Assembly (NCBI GenBank): GCA_951799405.1
Contig: OX637350.1
Coordinates: 4,387,852-4,451,851 of the forward strand
DNA length: 64,000 nt
Direction of reading: 5' to 3'
From: Agapetus fuscipes
Lineage: Eukaryota; Arthropoda; Insecta; Trichoptera; Glossosomatidae
Shown in pieces: positions 42,201 through 52,800 of the stretch. A program made the translations under genes and the position numbers. Position 1 is the first letter of the stretch. Every line of letters begins with the position of its first letter. The notes under the pieces are model-generated. The model made no database searches. It was not told the origin of the DNA and saw only the letters and a program-made list of their open reading frames with translations.

Positions 42201-42434
42201 GGTCGACAAAATTATTTTTAATTCAAAAAAATAGATTTGTGAAGAGGAATGCAAATTCACCAATTTATTATTAATATCATCAAATTATAATTCACTATTG
42301 GTATATTTTAATGAACTATCAATTTATAATTACCGAATGACATCCGTTGAACCAGGATCAAAGTTATGGTCAAATGACCCAGGCGGGGATCTAACCAGCG
42401 TTATTCTATTCCAAATACGCTAGAAAGATCAGCC
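42195..42434 (-). mobile_element. SINE-C with body
   Basis: Head on the right (minus: GAATAACGCTGGTTAGATCC), body TTGACCATAACTTTGATCCT and AT-rich 3' part shared with 50850-50960. Its head is interrupted by the foldback element at 42435. Confidence 0.6.
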
Positions 42435-42728
42435 ACCAGTACCTTAGTGCGAGATGCAAAACTTGAGAAAAGTATGTAAAGTTTACGGAAAATATTAAAG
42501 AGTGATTTCTCCCAAAATCTGCCGTTTTTGTTTCTTACACTTTATGGTCTTAGCAAAAGAGTTACAGTGATAAAGAAAATCAAGTTCAAATAAACAAAAA
42601 CGGTAGATATTGGGGGAAATCACTCTTTAATGTGGCATGTGGCGAGTTGAACCTATGAACCTATGAACCTATAATTGCCGTGAACTTTACATTACTCAAG
42701 TTTTGCAACTCGTACTAAGGGTACTGGT
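42435..42728. mobile_element. Foldback/MITE element, ~294 bp
   Basis: Ends ACCAGTACCTTAGTGCGAG and its inverse CTCGTACTAAGGGTACTGGT. A second inner inverted pair is AAAGAGTGATTTCTCCC / GGGAAATCACTCTTT. The middle TTTCTTACACTTTATGGTCT is shared with both arms of the large foldback at 48284-49137. Confidence 0.75.
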
Positions 42729-42899
42729 CGACCATAACATTGATGAATTTGCAGAGCTTGGTTCCATTTGAGATATGGTTTTTAATTTGTTATTACATTG
42801 TAAAACGCCAACTTACACGTGACTGCTTGTGGGCATTCATTTAATATGAATTGTATGTAAATATTTAAAAATATAAATGGTAAAACATTGTTTTAATTC

Positions 42900-42965
42900 A
42901 CTTTATTATTTTTGTTTTTGCTCGAATATTTTCGCCTCATGAGGCATCTTCAAGAGCAGAATCGG
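42900..42965 (-). repeat. Terminal-hairpin motif (CTCATGAGGC type)
   Basis: Minus strand reads CTCTTGAAGATGCCTCATGA then GGCGAAAATATTCGAGC: TGAAGA, a self-complementary GCCTCATGAGGC and CGAAAA. Same as 1688-1725; see the Penelope finding. Confidence 0.45.
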
Positions 42966-43164
42966 TATGAACTGTATGTGTTTATGTATCTTTGCAACTT
43001 AGATTATAGAATAACGATAGTATCAACCCCTCTCAAAATATTTTTATTAGACACGTAAATGTGTGCCAACATTTTATTTCACGAAATTGCTTTTTACTAC
43101 TTTTATCCGCCTAAATTACAGAAGATTTATGTTCAATGCGTCACTTCTTAGGTATTCACTTTTT

Positions 43165-43290
43165 CAATTCAGTTATTCTCACACAGCAAATCCATGGCTC
43201 ATCCGCAGCCTACAGTGAATTTTCCATACTAAAAATCGATGATACGTAGAAAATCTACGGATCAAATGTTTTGTGAATAGCACTGTATGA
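43165..43290 (+). repeat. Interspersed repeat (CAGCAAATCCATGGCTCATC family)
   Basis: Best-preserved copy: CACAGCAAATCCATGGCTCA, CAGCCTACAGTGAATTTTCC and TGTTTTGTGAATAGCACTGT. Reverse copy at 10145-10220. Confidence 0.55.
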
Positions 43291-43574
43291 TACAAACCAT
43301 CGAATCGCGTTCGCGGGCTTACTGATATTAAAAAAATGCATGTAGCAAACAATGGAGCCCATACTGTAAAAAATGGTTCACTTTGGCATTGTCAGCCCTG
43401 TGTCGCCTGATTTTTTTCATTAATGTCACTCTTTCACTAAGACCATATTTAACAAAAAAATGGAAATTTTCATTGTGGTCACATACAATAAAAAAAATTA
43501 AAGCTTTCTGCATTATTTTTCAGTAGCTTTGAAAATAATTATTACCTCAGCTGTTTTGTTGCCAACTTGTCAGT

Positions 43575-43892
43575 TTTATAAAACGCAACTAAGCTACACA
43601 TACAGTGTAACTTCTCGCCTGAGTTATCTCCAAAGGGGTCGCATGTGGCGATTCGGGACCTATTTATTTTTACGTGTAAGGGGTCGGCCTCATACCAACC
43701 ACTTCAGTTGAAGTGGGGGTTTCCTAGGTTCCCTCATTTCTTGTGAAGGCTGAGTAAACCTTATCGGTATTATTCTGGGTTTGAAGTAAACAATGAAGGT
43801 GGAATAATTTCTGACACTCTCGGTGGGGATCGAACCCTTGCTATCGTCATGGAATGCAAGCACTCTCCCAAGTGAGCTTTCGACCGGACTAA
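43575..43892 (-). mobile_element. SINE-B, full length
   Basis: The most complete copy: tail end GCAACTAAGCTACACATACA at left, AGGGGTCGCATGTGGCGATT, body, and tRNA-like head at 43815-43892 (minus: GAAAGCTCACTTGGGAGAGT, B box GGTTCGATCCCCACC). Confidence 0.9.
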
Positions 43893-44529
43893 TAAATAAA
43901 AGGGGGAATTAATCTTACAGGTACAATATGCATGTATGCATGATAGTAGGGATAATTGTGGTAGTAAATAATATAACTATTGACACACCACGCAAGCCAC
44001 CAGTGGCGGAGGGTCGATGTAACGCGGCCCCTTTTGAAAAAACTAAGAAATCAGAGGAATGATCGATAAAATAAAATTCATCAACATATTCTCACTTTCA
44101 AGATTAATCGCACTTTTCGGATAATAGACGAACCGTAATGGGAGAACTCACATTATTTTTGACGTTTCGTTTTCGACATAATCAACATCTTCAGGAGGCA
44201 CTTTTTCTCCACGACGATGCCTTCTTAGGTGAAATCGTTTGAAAGTGAATTGAACCCCCGTTTTTAATTAATTGTAATCATTGTGTGTAATTGATTATTA
44301 ATTTGTACCTATGTGTGAAAATTCATTGTTTTTCCGGTAAACATAGAACACCTTCTGGCACTTAATTCCTCCAAAATAAATGGCATTTTGCTCAATTCTA
44401 TTCTTAAAAATTGTATAATCTAAAATTATCACCAAAATGTTCTCTTAAACCTTTTTGCTACTAAAATATGAATCCACGGCTCTAAGATCCTTCAGGGTGA
44501 GATGCCAGAAAAAAAGGATTTTTTTTCCT

Positions 44530-44631
44530 GACCGGTCCGTAGTCCAGTAGTAATACTTCGGACTGACCGGTCCGTAGTCCAGTGGTAACACTTCAGACTG
44601 ACCGGTACGTAGTCCACTGGTAACACTTCGG
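44530..44631 (+). repeat. Three tandem copies of the SINE-A tRNA 5' half (35 bp each)
   Basis: Units at 44530-44564, 44565-44599 and 44600-44631 each read GACCGGTCCGTAGTCCAGTG then GTAACACTTCGGACT with 1-4 changes. Each contains the A box and stops before the B box. The third runs straight into the SINE-B head. Confidence 0.9.
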
Positions 44632-44995
44632 TCGACAGCTCAGTCGGTAGAATGCTTGCATTCCATGACGATAGAAAGGGTTCGATCCCCACCGAGGGTG
44701 TCAGAAACGATTTCCCGGTTCGGTGTGTATTTCAAAATCAAAAATATTGTACTGAGCATTCACGAGAAATGAGAACTAGCCCCTCCACCAGCTGGAACAA
44801 CCCCCACTTCAACTGAAAGTGGTTGATGTGAGGCCGGTCACCTTACGCGTAAAAATAAATAGGTCTCGAATCACCACATGCGGGCCGCATGTGGTGATTC
44901 GCGTTATCGCCGAACGGGCCGTTCGGCGATAACGCAGAAAAGAAGTTACAATATATTTGTAGCTTAGCTGCGTTCTTTTGCGTTGTGTCGGGACT
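44630..44995 (+). mobile_element. SINE-B, full length, altered tail
   Basis: Head GGTCGACAGCTCAGTCGGTA, B box GGGTTCGATCCCCACC, body CCCCCACTTCAACTGAAAGT, tail end GTTACAATATATTTGTAGCT. The tail contains two adjacent perfect hairpins not seen in other copies. Confidence 0.9.
44867..44935. repeat. Two adjacent perfect hairpins (17-bp arms, 1-nt spacer each)
   Basis: Hairpin 1 (44867-44901): arm CGAATCACCACATGCGG, G, and its exact complement. Hairpin 2 (44901-44935): arm GCGTTATCGCCGAACGG, G, and its exact complement. Both centres read CGGGCCG. Other SINE-B copies have a single linear version of the outer halves here. Confidence 0.95.
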
Positions 44996-45544
44996 TTAAC
45001 CCGGCGAGTGTAAACGCTATGTTATGACATTTTAGTCGTCGGTTGAGCCCACGTTTTGACAAACTAATGGTACCTGGGCTGGAAGTTTGATTACCACGGT
45101 CATTCTTACCTACCGAATATTGGCAGTATTTGTATGAAGACTAATCAGCTGTTTACTTGCGGCCATCTTGGATTGGCGGGTCTTCATACAAATGCATCAT
45201 TAGTTTGTCAAAGCATGGGCTCAACGGACGACTAAAATGTCTAATAATAGCATCACATGGGTACAGAAAATAATGACTCCGTCACTGCAAGTTACTCCCG
45301 CGATGTGATGGGTCTCATCAGACGAGCCATTGACACTATTCTGTTCGGTCTCCCCCTAAATACCGGATGCGTTAATCTAATACAGTCACAATATCAACAA
45401 ACATTAAAAAACAATACATATTTTTAAATATAAGACCTGCTTCTGCAACGGACTGAAATAAAATTGTAAATTGCATTCCTCCTCGCTAATTTCCTGAAAA
45501 AAAAAACATTTTGCATGTGCCGTGTGGAAGCTATTTATTTTTTA

Positions 45545-45735
45545 CAGGGCTGTTTCAGGGAAGGTCGGCAAGACTTGCTTGAGTATGTTCATTTGAGATT
45601 CGGGTTTTTATAGTGTAGGATCGCATGCGGCATGTTTAAGCGCGAACTTATACGTGTCTGTTTGTGAAGTGCACGTAATGTGAATCTCTAATGTTACATA
45701 TATTTTGCAACTTAGATTAGATTAGATTAGATTAG
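45545..45735 (+). repeat. R1 retroposon, 5'-truncated, long tail
   Basis: From GGGCTGTTTCAGGGAAGGTC to CTTAGATTAGATTAGATTAG, at least four TTAGA units, the longest tail in the window. Confidence 0.85.
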
Positions 45736-45736
45736 A

Positions 45737-46010
45737 AGGGAACTGTCCTTACACCAACCACTTCAGAAGCGCTATTCTGCTAAATTCCTTACACTTGGAT
45801 ATCAATCCAAGTCAGAGCTTGCTAGCGCTTGCGAAAAAACTCCATGGATATAAATCACAGTACACCTTATTTTTGGACACGAATCGCTATCTCGTCGCCT
45901 TAAGGTCGTAAGGAATTTAACAGAATAGCGCTTCAGTTGAAGTGGGATTTCCCAGCTTTCATTGTTACAGGCTGGAGCTCATTCTTTTTGAAGGCTATAG
46001 TGAACCTGGC
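45737..46010 (-). mobile_element. SINE-B fragment split by a MITE
   Basis: ACCAACCACTTCAG (45752-45766) rejoins CAGTTGAAGTGGGATTTCCC (45934 on) after removing the 167-bp MITE. The head is missing. Confidence 0.75.
45767..45933. mobile_element. MITE, 167 bp, CAG target duplication
   Basis: Termini AAGCGCTATTCTG and CAGAATAGCGCTT are perfect inverted repeats, extended by AAATTCCTTAC / GTAAGGAATTT. CAG flanks both ends (45764-45766, 45934-45936), matching the intact SINE-B sequence. Confidence 0.88.
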
Positions 46011-46717
46011 CGATATTTTTACAACAACAAAAAAACTGATCTTCATCAAAAGGTTTAAATTTTTTATCCGGTTTAAAAGCTTGCAATTTTGTATTAGTAA
46101 TCTGACGAATACGTTGATAAAAATTATGTTGATAAAAAAATTATCAGAAAACCTTAAAAAAAACATCATGGCATCTAACATTAAACCAGATGTTTGTAGC
46201 TTGTAAATATTACGTAAATTTATATGAAGTTAGTAGCGAATTATGTATATATGTGGTTTATTTATATCCCTAATCTAATCTCACTTATGTACGCATATAT
46301 TTGCTCTATTTTTAAGTGGTTACCAAAACAATATTTACAAAACACGTGAAAAGCATAATTTTATCCATCAGTTAGTTTGAATTTACTTTTTTATCGTATC
46401 ATTTCTGTTATTCACAACACGTTTGATCCGTACCTGATCTAAGGATCATCCTTTGTATTGTATGGAAAATTTACGTTAGGTGATGGTTGACCTACTTTTT
46501 TTGCATTCTCTGAATGAAATAGTTCAGGATTAAAAATGTGTACTAAATGTTTGAAATGTACAGTTGAAAGAAAAGAAAATGTGAACAAAATATATATGTA
46601 CAAGAATGAATTATGAGATTCAAAACTTAAATGTTTGATTATGAATGGAAATGTGACAAAAATATACATTAATTAATTATGTGATACTGAATTAAAATGT
46701 GACAAAAATCTGCGACA

Positions 46718-46896
46718 ATGTATGAAGTGAAAACTATATTTTGTGGTGGTGAAAGAAGCTTCAATATTTCATCGGAAAGTGGGACATTGGGACTGAGATA
46801 TTGCTTGCAAGAAACCGTGGGAGCGTTGGTTGCCTCAATTTATACAGTACTGGCGGTCATCCTCACGATATGCCTGAAAAAGTATGGACATCAAAG
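46718..46896 (+). CDS. Sur: SUR-like transporter exon 1 (residues 1-60)
   Basis: MYEVKTIFCGGERSFNISSE opens an extracellular N-terminus; GALVASIYTVLAVILTICL is the first membrane segment. Donor GTAAAA at phase 2, splitting Arg60. No start upstream in frame looks better. Confidence 0.8.
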
Positions 46897-49800
46897 GTAA
46901 AAAAAAATACTTTAATCCCTTCAGTGATTTACTTTGTAATTTTATCATTCTGGAATAAAGTGCTATGTTTTTACGCGGGTTATATTTAATTTAAACTGCG
47001 CTTATTTATTTTTCACAATTTATTTCACATTCGGTTTGAATAACGAGTCACTCTTGACAATTGCACAATACAACGGTCGGTTGATTTCGAAAACCTACAC
47101 GTCATTTCTGTTCAATATCTCCACAAATCTATGGAATTTTCTTCAATACGATTTCCATCCAAGCTCCTCGTACTTCTCCGACATGAATTCCGCATGTGCC
47201 AGCTGTGAGGTATTTGGCGGACCATTATTCTGCCCTCCAATGAATCCGTGAATAAAGAAAATGCCTGGAAGAGGTCAAACGCAGCGAGGGTATGTGATGA
47301 ACAAAATTGAATGAGACGAACAAACATGAATGAGAGCGAATGAAACGAACAAGATGCAATGTCACGTTCATAAAAAAAAGAAGATGATCAATAAAGAGTA
47401 TGACAAGTCTTTTGTCTATAGTCTAAGTAACAAAGAGATATACAGTAACATTCAAAATTAATATTAAATGCATGCCCACCAACAGGCAAGTGTAAGTTCG
47501 CGCTTACAAATGCTGGATTGATTTGTAACATTTGCCAACATCCCTGAAACAGTGGTGATATTGGCAAAGTGAAACATTTTTTTCAATAATAATAATAATA
47601 ATAATAGTATCAGGCTAATTTATTTTAAATTACAAATGATAAGAGAGCGCCATTTTTGTGTGTGTCACACCTCAAGGGCTCTCTCCGATCATGGATAAGA
47701 CTTTCTAAATAGGTGTGTCTTGAGTGCTCCGCGAAATACATCCATAGATTTGGAGTTCTTCACTCCGGGTGGCAGTCTGTTCCACTCCACCGGACCCGCA
47801 ACACGAAAAGCGCGGTCTCCGAAATTTGTACGAATCTGACGGCGTGGCTGAACCAAATTGACTACTTCATCGCCCGCGGATCTGAGTGTCTGCCTCCTTA
47901 CACCCATCTCAACAGGCAACATCATGTCAGTCAAATAAGGTGGAGCCAAGCCATTGATGGCTTTATATACCATCACACAAACACGGTAGACCACCCTCTC
48001 CGGGAAACGAAGCCAATGTAGTGTTTTTAACAGCGGAGTGATGTGAGCGAATTTGGGGATCCCGAATATGAGTCTTGCTGCCGAATTCAACACAGATTGA
48101 AAGCGATTGAACTGCTTCTTCGGCTGACCACTATAAATGGGTGGTAAGCCTCATACCAACCTACAAGTCAAGGAATAAGGAACATGATAAGAAGATAAGA
48201 TGGAATTAGACGAACAAGATGGAGCGAAGTAAAGACGACGGAATGTGATAAACACAAAGAAATTAAACGCACAAGGGAGAATAACCCCCGTATTCACGAT
48301 CAAAACTGGCACTAACTTAAGGGCAAACTAGCGCTTAGATCGGGAAAATTCATTTCAAGAACAATACTTAAGGCGTGTTATAAAGCTAAATCTGCCGTTT
48401 TTGTTTCTTACACTTTATGGTCTTAGCAAAATAGTTACAGTAATGAAAAAAATCAAGAATGTTTATTATTTTTTTATCTTAATTACAAAGTTTAAACGAA
48501 ATATATAACTTAAGAATTGCTACCACAAAAAAATATTAAAAAAAACGCGTTTTTTTTACATTTTTAGCTTTTTTTTCGTGTGTGCTGTATTTTGGATTTT
48601 TTTTTTTGCTTTTTACTTACAGAACTATACATTGTTTAGGTTTGATGCTTAACATTTTTTCAATAATGTCAATAGTTTTTGAGTAAATATGGTAAAACTG
48701 AAACTACTAAATGAATTAAATTTTAATTAAATCAAAGAACACAGTTTTTCCATATTTACTCAAAAACTAATGACATTATTGAAAAAATGTTAAGTATTGA
48801 ACCTAAACAATGTATAGTTCTGTAAGTAAAAAGCAAAAAAAAAAATCCAAAATACAGCACACACGAAAAAAAAGCTAAAAATGTAAAAAAAAACGCGTTT
48901 TGTAAATATTTTTTTGTGGTAGCAATTCTTAAGTTATATATTTTGTTTAAGCTTTAAAATTAAGATAAAAAAATAATAACATGCTTGATTTTTTTCATTA
49001 CTGTAACTATTTTGCTAAGACCATAAAGTGTAAGAAACAAAAGTGGCAGAAACAAAACGCTCCAGAATGTCGACCCTTGAGTTAGTGTAGCGCTTGAGTT
49101 AGGCACTTAAATCAGTTTTGATCGTGAATACGGGGGTTAGATGAACGAAATGAAAAGAAAGGAATGCGATACAAAGACAGCAAGAATAAGGCGATGAAAA
49201 CGAGCAGAGTCAATATTTTGCACTATAATCTATAATCTAAGTTGCAAGCATATCGCACGTTTAATAATAAAGAGAAATAACTCAAAAATTGAGAAAATCG
49301 AGATTTTTTAATAAAACGCAAGAACAATGCGAGAAGAATAGGTAGAATGCGACAGCCGTTCAATTTGGACGAATATGACCGAGATAAAACATCGGTCGCC
49401 TTTTTCATCCCATACAAGTTGTACTGGTTGTCTGAACTTCAAACGTGATTTCCCAACATTCTTATTTTTTGAGTTATTGCTCTTTATTATTAAACGTGCG
49501 ATATATTCCTTTAAAGTTTTCAAATGCATGCCCACAAATATAAAAAGTGTAGTTCACGCTTACAAATGCTGAATGTGTACTTACAAATAAAATCCAAACC
49601 TCAAATGAACATAAGCCCTATAACTTTTGCCGACCTTCCCTGACACAGGGGTGACATCGCCAAAGTGAACCATTTTTTACAGTATGGGTGGTCAGCCTCA
49701 TACCAACTACACAAGATGAAATAAAAAGAAATAGATGGATTCCTTGGGTATGAGGCTGACCACCTATACTGTAAAAATGGTTCCCTTTGCCAATGTCACC

Positions 49801-52800
49801 CTTGTTTCAGGAAAGGTCGGCAAGAGTTGCAGGGCTTATGTTCATTTGAGATTAGGTTTAAAATTGTAGGTTCACATGCGGCATATTTAACCGCGAACTT
49901 GTAAGTGTCTGCTAGTGGGAATACATTTAATATAAATATTAAATGTAATTTATATTTAGGTATATATTATAGATTTTAAACGAGCAAAAATTAATGAAAC
50001 AAACAAAAGGTACCTACTAGAACAAAAAGAAATAACAAGATGAATGAAGAAAAATGAGACAAATAAAACAGAGAAAGAAAGAGAGAGAGAGATGAACAAG
50101 AGTGAGTGTTAAGAACAATGGACCATATTATGAACAAAAGGGAGTATTATGAACGAGAAAGAAAAGTATGCATAAGAGGGAATGAGATGAAAAAGATGGA
50201 ATGGCAAGAACAAAAGGGAAAATAACAGCGAACGAGGTCTCGTCTTTCCCCGAGAAGTCTGTTGGGTCGTAAATTTTCCGCAGCACCTTCTGCCGCCATT
50301 AATACATGATGAGGAAGCTGGTCTTGCCCCTGGATAAATAATAATGACGTCATAAACTGAAGACTTTGACGTCAGAGCAAATCTACTTATCCCATAATAA
50401 TAATAATAGGATGATGTATTTGGTGGCGCTGTTTTTGTGTGTATCACACCTCAAGATCCCTCTGCGAGCTTGGTCGTCGCTGTAGAAAGCGCCAATTCTC
50501 AAGCAAGACCCAGTTGTTGTAAGGTTGGATGGACCTTTCAGTGACCGGTCTTTGGTAAAGGTTTATGAATATATCAACCCAGCGAAGAGCACATTTGGAA
50601 ATATATATGGTATATTTTTGTGCTCCGCCGGGATTCGAATCCACAACCCTCCATTTACGAGTCCGAAATGTTGCCACTGGAGTACTGACCGGTCCAAGAA
50701 ATGCCAACAACACGCGGTGTACCTAGCAGTCACTCATCCAAGTCGCATCCGCGCCCAATGTTGCTTAACTTCGGTGATCTGATGAGAACCGGTGCTTTCA
50801 ACGTGGTATCGTCGTTGACATGTACCTAGGAACGTTTTTTTTTATTTTTATAAAATCGATTTGTGGAAAAGAATGTAATTTACCAACATTTTTTGCCTGG
50901 CCAGTTGTCTTCATGCGAAAGCAGATGCTTGTGTGCATGCAATGCCACCTGTTGAACCAGGGTCGAAGTTATGGTCAAGTGGGCCAGACGCAAGATTCGA
51001 AGCAACGTTATTCTGTTTCAAATACGCTAGTCAAACATGCAGCTCGACTCCCTCAGCCATAAGATCAACAATGTGTTCATACTTTAAAAAAATCAAACAG
51101 AATTATAAAATCATCGATCATACTATGACGTTAATCACTCTGATCTGATATCGAAAGGTAACTGATTCGATTTGGTGCATCTCTAATGAAAGTGTGTAGG
51201 TAAACTTAAGGTAATGTCAAATGTGTTATGAGAAATATACAATATCGATACCATAAAGGTAAAACTGAATAAGTGACATATTAAGCTAAGATGGGTTTCA
51301 CAGATAAATGCATCTTTTGTCCCATTTTCTACGAGAGAAAACACTACAACTGTCTGAAAATTCTGTAATATTGTGTAGTCATAAGCAGGTACGTATAAGT
51401 TCGCGCATACACATTCCGCATGAGGACTTACAACATAAAAACCCAATCTCAAATGAACATAACTCTGCAACTCCTTGCAACTCTTGCCGACCTTTCCTGA
51501 AACAGGGGTGACAAAAACATCGCTCACCAAATGAATCAAACTGATGCAATATATGTAATGTTATGATTTTACTGGTAAACTGCAATTATTTATTTTACCA
51601 GAATTTATTTTGGACAGTTTGGTTCACAATTTACAACAACTGATTTCTAGCTCATGCTTTCGACTTCACGGCTCAATGTTTTAATCGACACTCCCCTGCT
51701 GCCCCATTGCAGCCCCTTTATATAGGTATGTACAACAGAGATCTTTCTTGCATATTCCAGATAATTCGATCTCTGATCTAGATTATACAGCTGTTCCCCT
51801 ACCATGATGTATTATACCAGAACTTTTTTTGCACACTATTGTACCTGTACAGGCGTACGCAGGTACTTTTTTTTTTACCACTGGACTACGATCCAGTCAT
51901 AGATATTTAATCCCTGCACTAAATACAGCGTGCGTAACGTCTAGGGTTCTCATAATAACACGATGTTTTTGCTGTATTTTGGGATGCTCGTAGTAAAATT
52001 ATATATTACTCTGACCCTTGCGGTTACCCACACGTTAATGTGTTCTTAATTTATTACGTTTTTTTTTAGGTTAGAATCAACCAGGGAAAGGCAAAGACGA
52101 AGGGGAAATGTTTTGTGAAGAGTTTCTTTCAAAACTCAAATAAGGGTAGAATGAAATGCAAAAGGACTGAGCGGCTACATCGTGAAATACTCAAAGAATA
52201 ACAATTTTCTTATGCGCATGTAAAAAACATGTTTTTTTTCTCAAAAGATTTTTTACAAATTATGCATTTTACTTTCAGTTTTTGTAGTGTTATAGAAATA
52301 AAGTATTTGCATAAAAGATTTTGACATAAAACTTCATTACATGGTTTATTGATCCACCCGTTCTTCTCTACAACTGGTGATAAAATCAGTTTTTAATTTT
52401 ATTCAAGATACTTACTTTTATTTTCACGTATTTGAGTGTATGAGTTGGCTCTGAAAGATGATTGGGTAGCAATTGAAATCACTCAAACATTATACACTCA
52501 AACGTTTTCAAAAGTCATATTTAAAAAATATTTCCTATAAAAAAATAATACGTATTTGGGCGTCTAAAAATAATTTTGTTGATCCTTGACTTATAGGTTG
52601 GTATGAGGCTGACCACCCATACTGTAAAAATGGTTCACTTTGCCAATGTCACCCCTGCGTCAGGGAAGGTCGGCAAAAGTTGTTTGGATTTTATTTGTAA
52701 GTACACATTCAGCATTTGTAAGTGTGAACTATACGTGTTTGTTTGTGGGCGTGGGCATGAATTTGAGAGCCTTAAATGTAAATAAATCTCTGCAACTTAG

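Larger units (their letters stand above)
47270..50245. repeat. Degenerate purine-rich minisatellite broken by at least four insertions
   Basis: Segments 47270-47395, 48178-48283, 49140-49218, 49703-49740 and 49975-50245 all consist of imperfect GAACAAGATGGAATGA-like words (GATGAACAAAA, GAATGAGACGAACAA, AAGATGGAATGG). Between them lie an R1 copy with a LINE, the large foldback, an R1 with a MITE, and another R1. Confidence 0.7.

Noticed and set aside
45933..46206. Open frames of 82-89 codons just upstream of transporter exon 1
   Set aside because: They overlap a SINE-B fragment and low-complexity A/T sequence.
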